64,000 bases of DNA from Bacteroidota bacterium (GCA_029572965.1 JAKPQD010000331.1:61044-125043), one strand, 5' to 3'. Shown: positions 45,701 to 55,212, numbered from the stretch's first letter. The notes: generated from the letters alone by a model not told the origin. A program made the numbers and translations.

Positions 45701-46906
45701 TCCCGGGCCTGGCATAGGAGGTACTGTATTGACTGAGCCTCCGTTTCCTCCTTTAATTTCGATGTTTAGTTTATCAAGATAAGTGCTGATGTCTATAAGT
45801 ATCATGCCTCCGCCGCCACCGCCTCCGGCACCGGCTGTAGCAATACCTGTAACACTTTCGCCATTGGCTTTTAAGCTGTATCCATTGGCTTTAATGGCAT
45901 TGGCCATAATGATGATGATACCGCCCCCATTTCCTCCTTTAGAGGCAACATAAGGGAATTGTTGGGTACTACATCCTCCTCCTCCTCCAAATACCGCAAT
46001 AGCAGGGTTGGGGTTGTTTTTGTCCGGGTAATTGAGCAATCCAAGACCAAGTCCGAGACCTCCTTCGCCTCCAAGGGTTTTAGGGGTTGTGTCGCATAAT
46101 GGGGCTTCGTATCCACCGTTCCCGCCCATATAAAAACAAGCTCCGCCCCCACCTCCAGCGTGATAGCCATTACCGCCCCCCCCGGCTGTGTATAGTTTTG
46201 TACGCCCCCTTGTAAAATTGGTGTCTATCGAAACAATTGTTTCTCCTTTGAATCCGCCAAAGGCCATTTTTGATTTTGGTAAATATCCCTTAGAAACGTT
46301 TGTTGAATCGTTTTCCCAGCAAGTAGCTTTTGAATCGCCTGTGGGGTTTCCTCCTCTAAAGCCTTTACCAGAAACATCAATGTTGGCATTTAGGATAAGT
46401 GTATCTGCTACAATGGCCACGATACCTCCTTTGCTTCCATCCCAAGGGGCACAGGTAACAGTATTGTTGATGGTCTTATTTTTGGTAATGTCGTTAAGTG
46501 TCCCAACCTTGACAAGTTGAAGGTTGCAAGTGTCTGAATAGCTTACATTGAATATGGTATCTTTAGAGATACTCCGAACAAGAATTTTATTGCTTATTTT
46601 TTTGTGTACAACATGAAATTCAAACCTTCCGGTAAAACCGTTATTACCTACAGGAGAGATTGAATCGTAACTCCAGTTGACTCCTTTGGCTTGATGAAGG
46701 ATAATAATATCGCTGTCTTTAATTAAAGACGGGTTGGTGACAAAGATGGTATCCAGTTGGTTGGCAGCTCCAAAATGTATTGAGTCTATTTTGTAATATT
46801 GATTAATCACTTCAGTTCGTAAAATAATTGGGTTGGCCAATAAAACGAGAAGAAGGGCAATTAATGTCTTTTTGAAATTGTATTTATGTATATGTGTGAA
46901 ATGCAC
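42776..46906 (-). CDS. Giant surface protein with Gly-rich region, SprB-like repeats and CHU_C sorting domain, 1376 aa
   Basis: Signal peptide, then a glycine-rich region at about 215-430 with clusters such as GGGGNGYHAGGGGG, GGNGGG and GAGGGGGGG. About six repeats of roughly 95 aa follow, each with a GGDGxYxYxW core (PKGGDGVYYYKWEQS, PKGGDGTYKYLWQC). The C-terminal gliding-motility-associated domain runs from PEGFSPNGDKINDLF through INRWGKQIY to the end, the T9SS type B signal. It is a likely adhesin or surface-layer component exported with the PorP/SprF-type partner encoded next. A promoter lies at 46950-46979. Confidence 0.9.
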   Translation of the reverse strand: MHFTHIHKYNFKKTLIALLLVLLANPIILRTEVINQYYKIDSIHFGAANQLDTIFVTNPSLIKDSDIIILHQAKGVNWSYDSISPVGNNGFTGRFEFHVVHKKISNKILVRSISKDTIFNVSYSDTCNLQLVKVGTLNDITKNKTINNTVTCAPWDGSKGGIVAIVADTLILNANIDVSGKGFRGGNPTGDSKATCWENDSTNVSKGYLPKSKMAFGGFKGETIVSIDTNFTRGRTKLYTAGGGGNGYHAGGGGGACFYMGGNGGYEAPLCDTTPKTLGGEGGLGLGLGLLNYPDKNNPNPAIAVFGGGGGCSTQQFPYVASKGGNGGGIIIIMANAIKANGYSLKANGESVTGIATAGAGGGGGGGMILIDISTYLDKLNIEIKGGNGGSVNTVPPMPGPGGGGAGGFLRFNNSILSDSIILRKDEGNFGNPTLPFKNASSGTPGEMMGKLIMPVKDFLFNLMPADQEICEGVTPKLIKASTPKGANNKFRYVWRKSTNKILWDSIANQMTYQPGPLTVTTYYQRIVHPLDENNKVMSAYSDTSTILTIKVWPKIKNNFITLDTDSNVVCKNKQMPLLCRNIKDKEDTIKGGLGPGTYTYLWQDSISAWDSIAPGISNKFTYQPVLNDSAKFRRVVISGVCRSYSNTIKIDVLPTIKNNIISDTQWVALGANIDTIRGLAVNGGDNSYKYIWKKSFDKINWTTFDSTNNVHDIIWPKPTQTDTFYLYRLVISGKSNTCQDISNTITIHILDSIRNNRIKGNDTICSLTKPSDFIGSLPKGGDGVYYYKWEQSNNASFSSPQSFDVISDTIFNPGIIKHNTYFRRIALSGPGYCCKDTSNYIYIHTKPAITNNKILHSLDTTICYNQSLGLIMGTTPLFGDGPYKYFWEIKENGPFSVNNEKDTLKDFTPPSFKDTVQIRRKVISGICQSYSDTLIVKVLSLISNNISGTDTTICKGTDLEKFNALSPKGGDGTYKYLWQCHEENKPWKNCPGNYSVMQYNPPAIDSAIYFRRIVFSGLNDCCKDTSSIGLIKIFELPTSTLTQFDDSLCLGNKIDLSIRLTGKAPIKIKYTNGFETKEKEFNTTGLNTFSETPLIAGVYNYLITSVQDNNKCLAIDMSGTATKHVFEVPVVFAGIDTAVCGDSITLIATKTIGKGKWSLEVPATFYPADTANKVSIKTSAFGPQNVTWEANNGGCIDKKNIQVTFFQPPLDPSIGENQSGPYLFKTHLKAYLPQLGVGKWISPDNSIIIENNSDPETYVENLKFGKNQFIWVVTNGVCQATSDTLIVEATDLKIPEGFSPNGDKINDLFEIKGLENVKDANLTIINRWGKQIYNQPDYKNNWNGTQDGKELPSDTYYYILNVIGRTYKGYIVIRK

Positions 46907-46949
46907 TCTTATTTTTTTTGAGGTTCAAGTTTTTAGTTTACGTTTATTG

Positions 46950-46979
46950 CAAATTTATAATAGTTATTGAAAAGACAAT
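46950..46979 (-). promoter_or_regulatory. Promoter of the CHU_C-PorP operon (ATTG-N18-TAAATTTG)
   Basis: Minus strand TAAATTTGC at 46957-46950, with ATTG (46979-46976) 18 bp upstream. It lies across the 3' end of the kinase gene. Confidence 0.55.
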
Positions 46980-49900
46980 GAGTTTGTTGTGAAATCTTTA
47001 TTGTAAAGAGGTATAACAATCCGAAAATGCGCCCCCTGATTGGAGGTGAGATATTCGATTGAGCCATTGGCGTTGTCGATTATTTTTTTGCAAATAGCCA
47101 GGCCTAAACCGCTTCCGCTGGTTTTAGTCGTGAAGTTTGGCCTGAAAAGTTTGCCCAGGTTTTCGTCTGATATGCCGGGGCCATTGTCCGAAAAGTCTAT
47201 TACGGCCATATTACCTGAGGCTTTAAGGGCTATTTCAATAGTAGCGTCCTGGGTATTGTGCATGGCTTGTATTGAATTGGTTATAAGGTTGATAAACACC
47301 CTGCACAATTGTTCTTTATCTGCATACACCATAAATGTTTTTTCGTCTTGTAAAGAAAGAATAATGTTTACCTTGTTGTGTTCAAAAAGGTTGATGGCTT
47401 GTTTGATGGTGCTTTCAAGGTTTATTATTTCATTTTTTGTCTTTGGCATTTGGGCAAAACTTGAAAATTCAGAGGCTATGTTTGAAAGGTTTTCAATTTG
47501 TTCAACCAGGGTAGCTGTTACCTTGCTGAAATACATGTCAAGGTTAGGGTGTTTGTCGTCCCAAGCCCGCTGAAGCTGTTGAATACTTAATTTCATTGGG
47601 GTTAGAGGATTCTTTATTTCGTGGGCTACTTGTTTGGCCATTTCGCGCCAAGCCGTTTCACGTTCCGATTTGGCCAACAGTTGTGCCGAGACCTCAAGTT
47701 CTTCTACTTTGTGGTTATAAGCTTCTATTAGTTCGGCAATTTCGTCGTGTCCGTTATATTCTATTTTTTCGTTTTTTGAGCCAATCTTTATCCTGGCCAT
47801 ATTTTCCTGGATGACCCTTAGCGGGCGGATGAGGTTTTCGGAAAATGCAAAAGCCAGGCCCATGGTGATAAGTACCATGATTACAAAGAAGTTGCTGATT
47901 CCCTGGATGAGGGAGCTGGTATCATCCACCTGGTTGTATATCAGGTCGTAAAACTGGAGGTTGATATAAGCTGTTAGTTTGCCTTGTTTGTTGATAAATG
48001 GGGTATAAATGGTATTGTATTTTTGCTTGCCAATCCATTCGGCTTGCGTGAATTCATTTTTGTTCAGTTGTTTTAGTTGGGTTAGGGCTTGCATGTTCAT
48101 ATATGTTCCAACAAGTCCTTTTTCTATTAATTCTGGCCGTGAGGTACTAATAAGCTTGCCTTTGGTATCGTAAATATTGATGTTGGCATAAAAAATGTCT
48201 GAAAGGTGTTTCAAATAGTTTTCAAGGTTACTGAATTCGTATGATTTCCAGTTAAATCTAATGGTTTCTACATTCCCTAAACGGCTTTCCATTTCCAGAT
48301 AAATGGTCTGCATTTTTTCCCGTATGGTTTTGTATGTGTTTTCGCGGTTTTGTTTTATAATAAAAAAGAATGTGATGCAGGCAATGGTAATGAACGAAAG
48401 TAAGATAATACCAGCCACAGAGAGGCGTATTTTAGTAATAAAACCTTTTTTCATATATGGCAAAACGGATGATGAGTCAACGCTAAAAAGCAAGATAAAG
48501 ATGACCAGCAGGCTAAAGATGAAAATGTAAGAGAATAGTACCATAAGGTTATAAAATCCGATAGAAGGGCGGCTCAATATGATAATATTGTCTTTATCGG
48601 GCTTGAAAAACAGGTGGTCGTAACCGCTGAAAGAAGTTTGATAATATTTTCCTGAAAATGTGGGGTATTTAACCAATGTTGTATTGTATAGAAAGTTACC
48701 AGATTGGTAAGAAAGTTGGTTTTTATAATATTTGGCATAAGAATATTTCTGTGTTACCGGCGATTGGAGGTTTTCGTTGGTCAGCAGTATTTGAGGATAG
48801 TTTGGAGCTTCGCTTTTCAGGCGCGAATCAAGCTGGATATATAGGCTGACATTCTGGTTTTTGTTGTAATATTTTATATGTGAGAGGTAAGTTATGCGGC
48901 CATTACTGTTTTTGAGATAGAAAAAATTAGATTGGGGGACTGGTTCGGCTTTGTTTTTTAATAATTCATTGAAGTAAAGCGAACAAAGTTCTTTTTGACT
49001 GCTTGTTTGAGATATTACCGAGTCGTTTGCCTGACAAATGGTAAGCTGAAAGTCGTATTTGTCCCAATAACCTGAGAAATATTTTTTTTTGGTGTACCTG
49101 ATTATCCATGAAACATCAACATTTTCGTTGGTGATACGCAACCTCAGGGTGCTGTCGAGGCTCAGTTTTTTGCCCATATCAATCAACAGGTACTCTGCTA
49201 CTTTGTCGTGCTCTGATGAAAGTGAAAATGCTATTTGTTTACTTTCGTTTATTTGCGATTTTTGTCGGCCATAAAGGGCAAAAATTATTGTATATGTTGA
49301 GAAGGCAATAACCAGCCAAAGGGTGAGGATAATGGTGATATTTTTATTTTTGATGAGCCTGATATAAACAATACAGGCGCTGATAATAAGAACAATTACA
49401 AGGTGCAGTACCGATAACTGCCTTCCGATGATATTAAATATCAGGAAAGTAAATACAGCGCTGATAAAAAACTCTTTGCCTGCCAATGGTTCTTTTTTTT
49501 CAAACAGGTTACGTCCAATGATATCAATGACTAAAGTGAGTATGCAAAATACAGTTGAAGCGATAAGTATTGAAGTGATAAAAAGTTCGGGATGTTCAAG
49601 TATTTGGTTTGTTTCGATGTTGATATTCAGGTCTGAAAAAATGTTTTCTAATACGTGACAGGCTAAAAAATAAAGGCTGAATGTAGTTACTAACAAAAGG
49701 TATTGAATGCTTTTGATAAGCCATTTGTTATTAAAAAGTGTACTGTTTATTGAAAAAATATTTTTGTGCCACAGTGATACTGAAAAATAGACAAACATCG
49801 AAATAACAAGGATGTCGCCAGATGAAACCGAAAAGCCGAGCAGGCTGATGATTGAATTGCAAAAAATCTTTGTATTGTCAAAAAATGAGGGTATCTGAAG

Positions 49901-50692
49901 TTTTCTTAATAAAATGAAAAGAAACAATGAGGCCAATGCGTGGATAAAAATATATAGTATTTTACGGATACTGTTATTTTGATTTTCAAGAATAGATTTC
50001 ATAAACCTGAAAAATAAAATTAACGAGGACAGAAGGCATACTGTGATAAAAAGTTCGTAAAACAGGTTATATCTTTTGGTTTCGTCAAAGTTTAATGCCA
50101 GGACTTTTTGATGAAATTTATTAAAGACGACATATTTTTCATTGACAAAAGAAGTAGTCATTTTTACATTTTCATCGGTATTGAAAATGTTGTTAAAAGT
50201 GTTTTTAAGGTATTTATTTTCAATGGGGTAGTTATTTTTGAGCAAAACAAGGCCTATAATTTTGTAGTCAAAGTTTTGTCTTTCGGCTGCGTAGCACCAT
50301 CCATTGGAAAGTTGAAGTGCCGTACGGTTGCTGATAAGATATTGGAGGATATCGGTTTCTACAAACCTGTTGGATGACCAAAAAACCAGGCTGTCATGTT
50401 TGAAAATAAAGAAATAAGATTGGCGGCTCTGTGCCCAGTTGCCAAGTTCCTTTATTTTATTGGACAGAAGTATGTCATTTGTGGTTTTGCCGAGCTGGTT
50501 GCTAATGTCGTCAAGCTGCAAGTCGAGTTCCGATTCTACTTGGAGAAAACGTTCCTGGAAATGTTGTAGCTGGATGTTTTTGTAAAAGTCTGATTTTAGG
50601 AGGATGTCTAAGGATAGTGAAAACGACAGTAAAAGAATGGCGTACGTCAGGAAACGCCTCGACATTCTTTTATTGTCGTTAGTTTCATGCAT
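46964..50692 (-). CDS. Large membrane sensor histidine kinase (NtrY-like), 1242 aa
   Basis: Around a dozen transmembrane helices: one near the N terminus, about eight between residues 235 and 520, two near 740-800 and one before HAMP. They surround two or three extracytoplasmic segments. HAMP, HisKA with H-box MAKQVAHEIKNPLTPMKLS, and HATPase_c with INLITNSIQAM, DNGPGI and GSGLGLAI follow. The H-box and helix arrangement match NtrY-type kinases, whose partners are sigma54 regulators. Start ATG 50692 gives MHETNDN; a longer frame reaches back into the preceding gene. It lies 10 bp after the PorE-like gene on the same strand. Confidence 0.88.
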   Translation of the reverse strand: MHETNDNKRMSRRFLTYAILLLSFSLSLDILLKSDFYKNIQLQHFQERFLQVESELDLQLDDISNQLGKTTNDILLSNKIKELGNWAQSRQSYFFIFKHDSLVFWSSNRFVETDILQYLISNRTALQLSNGWCYAAERQNFDYKIIGLVLLKNNYPIENKYLKNTFNNIFNTDENVKMTTSFVNEKYVVFNKFHQKVLALNFDETKRYNLFYELFITVCLLSSLILFFRFMKSILENQNNSIRKILYIFIHALASLFLFILLRKLQIPSFFDNTKIFCNSIISLLGFSVSSGDILVISMFVYFSVSLWHKNIFSINSTLFNNKWLIKSIQYLLLVTTFSLYFLACHVLENIFSDLNINIETNQILEHPELFITSILIASTVFCILTLVIDIIGRNLFEKKEPLAGKEFFISAVFTFLIFNIIGRQLSVLHLVIVLIISACIVYIRLIKNKNITIILTLWLVIAFSTYTIIFALYGRQKSQINESKQIAFSLSSEHDKVAEYLLIDMGKKLSLDSTLRLRITNENVDVSWIIRYTKKKYFSGYWDKYDFQLTICQANDSVISQTSSQKELCSLYFNELLKNKAEPVPQSNFFYLKNSNGRITYLSHIKYYNKNQNVSLYIQLDSRLKSEAPNYPQILLTNENLQSPVTQKYSYAKYYKNQLSYQSGNFLYNTTLVKYPTFSGKYYQTSFSGYDHLFFKPDKDNIIILSRPSIGFYNLMVLFSYIFIFSLLVIFILLFSVDSSSVLPYMKKGFITKIRLSVAGIILLSFITIACITFFFIIKQNRENTYKTIREKMQTIYLEMESRLGNVETIRFNWKSYEFSNLENYLKHLSDIFYANINIYDTKGKLISTSRPELIEKGLVGTYMNMQALTQLKQLNKNEFTQAEWIGKQKYNTIYTPFINKQGKLTAYINLQFYDLIYNQVDDTSSLIQGISNFFVIMVLITMGLAFAFSENLIRPLRVIQENMARIKIGSKNEKIEYNGHDEIAELIEAYNHKVEELEVSAQLLAKSERETAWREMAKQVAHEIKNPLTPMKLSIQQLQRAWDDKHPNLDMYFSKVTATLVEQIENLSNIASEFSSFAQMPKTKNEIINLESTIKQAINLFEHNKVNIILSLQDEKTFMVYADKEQLCRVFINLITNSIQAMHNTQDATIEIALKASGNMAVIDFSDNGPGISDENLGKLFRPNFTTKTSGSGLGLAICKKIIDNANGSIEYLTSNQGAHFRIVIPLYNKDFTTNSLSFQ

Positions 50693-50702
50693 AATGCCCG
50701 GG

Positions 50703-52664
50703 CTATTGTTTAGGCACGTAATCTGTGCGAAGCACCTTGAACTCGGTACGTCGGTTGATTTGGTTTGCAAATTCCTGGTTGTCAGGAGAAAGGGTTTTTA
50801 TAAAGGTTTCATTAAGTATAGTTCCTACCGGTAAAAATGGAAACTGTTTATTGAGTTTTTCGTCAACTACCTTCGGGACAGATTCGCCATTGCCTTTAGC
50901 TGAAAGCCTGTCCATAGCAATGCCTTTTGAAATAAGATAATCTACAACACTTTGTGCACGACGTTGAGATAGTTCTGTGTTGGCTTTGTCGTTGCCAATG
51001 TAGTCTGTGTTGGCCATCATTTCAATAGTAATGTTGGGGTTATCGTTAAGCGTTTCTACAAGTTTGTCCAGTGCTGTTTTTGATTCGGGCCTTAATTCGG
51101 CACGGGCAAAGTCATAGGTAATATCGGGTACTTCAATAGGTTTGTCAATAGGCGTAAGGTTGATTTGTGCTGTAAAGTCTTTACTTTTTACTTCACCTTT
51201 TGTGCTTTGACGGGCTTTATTGTTCAGGAACCCTTCTTTAAATGCGATGAAAACATAATCTGTATTTGGCTTTAACGCAAATTTGAAAATGCCATCGGGG
51301 CCGCTCTTGGTATCAGTAGTGATACCATCACTGCTGATACATTTGATAAGGGCATCAGCTAAAGGTTTTTCACTTCTATCATCAATGATTTTGCCAGCAA
51401 TATTGAAACGCAGCGGAGGCAATACAAAAGAGTATAAGTCTATATCTTTCTTGTCCCGGCCAGAACTAAAGAAACCTCTTTCTTCATTGGGTTGGAAAAC
51501 AATACCATAATCATCGGCATAGCTGTTAATAGGGCTACGCATATTTTCTACTGTCCATTTGCCATTTTCATTTTTAGCTTTGAAAATATCGAGGCCACCC
51601 AAACCAAGATGCCCGTCAGATGAGAAGTATAACGTACCATCGGCGTGTGAATATGGATAAAGTTCATTTCCTGGGGTATTGATTTCGGGGCCCAAATTTT
51701 CAGGGTTGCCCCATTTGCCATCTTCATTGGTAGTTACTTTCCAAATGTCGTATCCGCCAAAACCTCCCGGCATGTCAGAAACAAAATATAAAGTCTTTTC
51801 ATCATTTGATATTGCCGGATGGATTACATCTACCGTATCGCCTGCTATATCAAGCATTTCAGGAGTGCCAAAAGTTTCGCCGCTGAGGGTGCTTACCATG
51901 ATATGGGCACTGGCTTTTTTGCCTTTTACTGGCTTGCAAGAAGTATAATACATTTTTGTAAAACTCTTGTTGATACTGGGCGAACCTTCTTCAAATTCTG
52001 TGTTTATTTCATCGCCAACAGAAACCGGGGCGCTCCATTTGTCTTTTTTATCCAGTTTGGTATAAAAGATGTCAAAGGCTTTTTCGCCGGTACCTTCTCT
52101 TACCTGGCCTTTGGCACTTTCATTAGTTGAGGCAAAAAATACAACTTTGAAGTCATCGCGTCCAAAGGCCGGGCTGTTATCACAGGCCCTTGAATTGGCA
52201 GGTTTAAAGTTTTCTACAAGATAGCCATTGGGCGAGTCAATCCATTGCTGGGCTATACGGCATGATTGTATGCCATTTTCGCCGCGGATATCATCCGGAA
52301 CCAGCTCTTTATATTTACGGTACATAGGTTCGGCTTCTTTTAGTTTGCCTTGTGCGCGTAATGCATTAGCGTAATAAAGATAGATGACCGGGTTTTGAAA
52401 TTCGCGGTCTATTGTTTTTTTGTACCACATTTCGGCATGTTGAGGGTCGCACATGTGCCTGAAACATTCGGCTATCTGAAATATGATTTCGGTTTTTTTG
52501 TTTTTGTCTTCAACCACCTCGTAAGCATCGCGATATTGTTCAATGGCTTTGAGCCATTCGGCGGCAGCAAATGAATCATTGGCTTTTTTCAGTTTATTGC
52601 CCTGAGAAAAAGCAGATGAGGTAATGAGTATAGCAAAAATTGGTAATGCAAAGTATTTCATCAT
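50703..52664 (-). CDS. OmpA-family TPR-PD40-carboxypeptidase-regulatory-like protein (PorE-like)
   Basis: Domain order as in PorE of the type IX system: signal peptide, TPR helices (about 25-150), PD40 propeller (DSPAFGRDDFKV with variants, PAISNDEKTLYFVSDMPGG), carboxypeptidase-regulatory-like beta-sandwich (NIAGKIIDDRSEKPLADAL), then an OmpA C-terminal peptidoglycan-binding domain (TDYIGNDKANTELSQRRAQS). 653 aa. It tethers the outer-membrane machinery to the cell wall. No lipobox is seen, unlike some PorE proteins. The assignment to PorE rather than a paralogue is likely but unproven. Confidence 0.85.
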   Translation of the reverse strand: MMKYFALPIFAILITSSAFSQGNKLKKANDSFAAAEWLKAIEQYRDAYEVVEDKNKKTEIIFQIAECFRHMCDPQHAEMWYKKTIDREFQNPVIYLYYANALRAQGKLKEAEPMYRKYKELVPDDIRGENGIQSCRIAQQWIDSPNGYLVENFKPANSRACDNSPAFGRDDFKVVFFASTNESAKGQVREGTGEKAFDIFYTKLDKKDKWSAPVSVGDEINTEFEEGSPSINKSFTKMYYTSCKPVKGKKASAHIMVSTLSGETFGTPEMLDIAGDTVDVIHPAISNDEKTLYFVSDMPGGFGGYDIWKVTTNEDGKWGNPENLGPEINTPGNELYPYSHADGTLYFSSDGHLGLGGLDIFKAKNENGKWTVENMRSPINSYADDYGIVFQPNEERGFFSSGRDKKDIDLYSFVLPPLRFNIAGKIIDDRSEKPLADALIKCISSDGITTDTKSGPDGIFKFALKPNTDYVFIAFKEGFLNNKARQSTKGEVKSKDFTAQINLTPIDKPIEVPDITYDFARAELRPESKTALDKLVETLNDNPNITIEMMANTDYIGNDKANTELSQRRAQSVVDYLISKGIAMDRLSAKGNGESVPKVVDEKLNKQFPFLPVGTILNETFIKTLSPDNQEFANQINRRTEFKVLRTDYVPKQ

Positions 52665-52811
52665 GATAAAATTTCATTTTACTTAATTAGTAATCAAAGT
52701 TTTGTTAACGTATTTTACTGTTTGGTTATTTTGTGTAAAAGTAATTTTTTGCATCAAAAAAAGCGACAATCCTATATATTTGTTTATCAACATTTTGTTA
52801 TGGGGGTAAAA

Positions 52812-53834
52812 TTAAACATGTACATTTAATTCGGCAATAAGTTGTTTGAGGTTGTTAATTTGTTTGACCGTGCCCAAAACAAACAGTTTATCTCTGTTAG
52901 AAAGGATGGTTTCGGGCAATGGGTTGACCAGAAATATTTTGTTTTGTTGTTTGATGCCGATAATTTTGGCGCCAGTATCGTTATAACTTTCGAAGTCACG
53001 CAAAGCACGGCCGTTGAGGTAATCTGAAATGTTTTGCAACGGGATTTCGTCTATTAGTACATTGGTGTCGCCTTGTTGAATGATGTTATCTACAAATTCT
53101 ACTACATCAGGTTGTGCAACAATTCTGGCCATGCGGCGTCCTCCTATTTTGTCGGGCATGATAACATTATCTGCCCCGGCACGGCGTAATTTTATGTCTG
53201 AGCCTTCTTCTGAAGCTTTGGCTATGATGGTTAGCTTAGGGTTGAGCTCGCGGGCAGTAAGGGTAAGGAATACGTTTTGTGCATCACTGTTGATGGCTGC
53301 TATCAGGGCTTTGGCACGGCGTATCCCTGCAAGTTCAAGAGTTTCATCCTGGGTGGCATCCCCTTCAATGAAAAGTACTTCGTATTGGCATTCTTGTATT
53401 TGTTGAATCTGGGCTGCTTCGTTTTCTATAACTACTACAGGGACTTTGTGCATGGTAAGTTCAATAAGCGCTTGCTTCCCGTTTCGGCCAAAGCCGCAAA
53501 TGATAACGTGGTTGCTAAGCTTATCTATTTTTTTTTGCATCTTTTTTATTTTAAAATAGTTACGAAAAACACTGTCCACAATGTATTGTGTTAATGCCGT
53601 AATAGTATAGGCAAATATACCAAAACTAATGATTATCAAAAAAGAAGTGAAGTACATTCCTATGTCCGAAAGTGGATGGACCTCGCGAAACCCAACAGTA
53701 GTAATGGTGATAATGGTCATAAACAGGGCATCACGGAAATTGTAGTGTTCAATAATGATATAGCCCAAAATTCCAAAAATGATAATGGACACAATGGGCA
53801 ATACAAGCCATAATATCCGGTTTTTCTTAGGCAT
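52812..53834 (-). CDS. Two-helix potassium channel with RCK (TrkA-N/TrkA-C) domains, filter variant TVGFR
   Basis: Helix 1 at about 8-28, pore helix and filter at 40-52, helix 2 at about 58-80. Cytoplasmic TrkA-N with the nucleotide motif VIICGFGRNGKQ, then TrkA-C. The selectivity filter reads TTVGFREVHP, so the canonical GYG is GFR with Arg50 in the second Gly position. 340 aa. Closely spaced with the DUF2851 gene upstream (9 bp). Confidence 0.88.
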   Translation of the reverse strand: MPKKNRILWLVLPIVSIIIFGILGYIIIEHYNFRDALFMTIITITTVGFREVHPLSDIGMYFTSFLIIISFGIFAYTITALTQYIVDSVFRNYFKIKKMQKKIDKLSNHVIICGFGRNGKQALIELTMHKVPVVVIENEAAQIQQIQECQYEVLFIEGDATQDETLELAGIRRAKALIAAINSDAQNVFLTLTARELNPKLTIIAKASEEGSDIKLRRAGADNVIMPDKIGGRRMARIVAQPDVVEFVDNIIQQGDTNVLIDEIPLQNISDYLNGRALRDFESYNDTGAKIIGIKQQNKIFLVNPLPETILSNRDKLFVLGTVKQINNLKQLIAELNVHV

Positions 53835-53843
53835 AGGCAGTGT

Positions 53844-55112
53844 TTAAAATTTAGTTAAATACCAATGGCCTATGGTACAATGCAGGCATTTTTGCTTTGT
53901 ACAATAATGGTTGTACAATTGCAGCAATGCCTGGCTTTCAAAAGCATTAGATACCTTGGCCCCATATTTTTTCCATGCTGCAATTATACTGTTTTTTTCG
54001 GCAGAAATTGCTTCTGCAAGTTGAAAAGCCTTATCTTGTAAGTGTAAAATTTTTCTTTCACGGCCGTAAACGAACAAAAACGGGATGATGGTATTGATTG
54101 TTAACAGGTCAATGCTTTCTTTTGAAAGCTTTTTAGGCGAAGCAGGGCTTGTCTTGCCCAATGTATAATGATTTTCCCAGTATGCAGAGGTGGAAGTGTT
54201 GAATAATCCTTCTATTTGTTTGATATCCTCTGCTTCTATGAGTTTTGAGAACAATGAAGATGAGTTGTTGATAAGGCTGGCAAGCTGGGCAAGCCTGATA
54301 GTGGGGAAATTTGCCGGGCGCAGGCGCATGAATTTCCATACCTGTTTTTGCAGAGAGATAAGTTGGTATTTTTTTTTCAGGAAATTGTATTCTGTAGCTA
54401 ATTGCGAGCAGTACTCATCGGCAGGCTTATCTGAAAGCAGGCCTGCCTGGCCAAGCAGCAAAGCTTCAAGTTGTATAAGGTTGTTTTTATGCTTTGCCAG
54501 TATTTGTAGAGGTAGCGAACGTGCCAGCATTTCAAAAGGTTCGGCATTGACCTTGAAGCCCAGGTTTCGGCATAGCATGATATAAAAAGCCTCTTCCCAA
54601 TGGTTGTTTGTAAAGTTAAGTATCTGAAGAATTTCATCCGTCCGTTTTTCAAGACGTTCTACCATGAGTTTGGTCAACCATTGCTGCAATTCAATCCGTT
54701 CAATTTTTGGAAGGCAGCTTTTACAAGGGATATTGGTTGAAACCGAAACCAGGTTTTTATATTTTTCGAGCAATGCGCTGTCGTACTTCAATTCTATAAA
54801 TGGGATTGTTTGGCCGGCACTATTTTTGATATCGGTATCATGTTCTTCTACTACGTGCAATATTGTATTGTCATAAGCTTTGTCGAGATGGTGGTTGTGA
54901 CGTTGCCAGTCTGAGGCCTTTTTGTGAACTTCGCTGCACCCGGCCCAGGTTACGCCGTTTATTTTGATGCGGGTATTGATAAAGTCCGGGCCTGAATTGA
55001 AGTTTTGTTCGCCGGGGCTTAAAATCTCCACTGTTTCGCCATTTTGAGAGGTGAAGACTTTGTTCTGGAAGAGCCTGAACTTCCAGATATACTGCAAAAA
55101 TTCTTCAGACAT
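53844..55112 (-). CDS. DUF2851 family protein
   Basis: Conserved Bacteroidota family of unknown function, about 420 aa. Recognisable N-terminal core: EFLQYIWKFRLF, then LSPGEQNFNSGPDFINTRI, then SDWQRHNHHLDKAYDNTILHVV. The histidine/aspartate-rich pattern suggests a metal-dependent enzyme, but no activity is established. A C-terminal Cys cluster ends the protein (CTKQKCLHCTIGHWYL). I use ATG 55112; an in-frame ATG at 55139 would add nine residues. Confidence 0.85.
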   Translation of the reverse strand: MSEEFLQYIWKFRLFQNKVFTSQNGETVEILSPGEQNFNSGPDFINTRIKINGVTWAGCSEVHKKASDWQRHNHHLDKAYDNTILHVVEEHDTDIKNSAGQTIPFIELKYDSALLEKYKNLVSVSTNIPCKSCLPKIERIELQQWLTKLMVERLEKRTDEILQILNFTNNHWEEAFYIMLCRNLGFKVNAEPFEMLARSLPLQILAKHKNNLIQLEALLLGQAGLLSDKPADEYCSQLATEYNFLKKKYQLISLQKQVWKFMRLRPANFPTIRLAQLASLINNSSSLFSKLIEAEDIKQIEGLFNTSTSAYWENHYTLGKTSPASPKKLSKESIDLLTINTIIPFLFVYGRERKILHLQDKAFQLAEAISAEKNSIIAAWKKYGAKVSNAFESQALLQLYNHYCTKQKCLHCTIGHWYLTKF

Positions 55113-55212
55113 GAGGGTTGTGTTTTGGTTTGAAACCAAATATACGATTTTATTGAAAAAATTTGTAAAAGAAGTTTAAATTGTTGTTGCCAGATTGTTC
55201 TGCAATCTGATA

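Noticed and set aside
45522..46170. Open frames opposite the Gly-rich part of the CHU_C gene
   Set aside because: They arise from GGN-rich codons on the other strand; the minus-strand gene has a full domain architecture.
50692..50770. Extended histidine kinase start inside the PorE-like gene
   Set aside because: It would overlap the preceding gene heavily; ATG 50692 fits the operon spacing.
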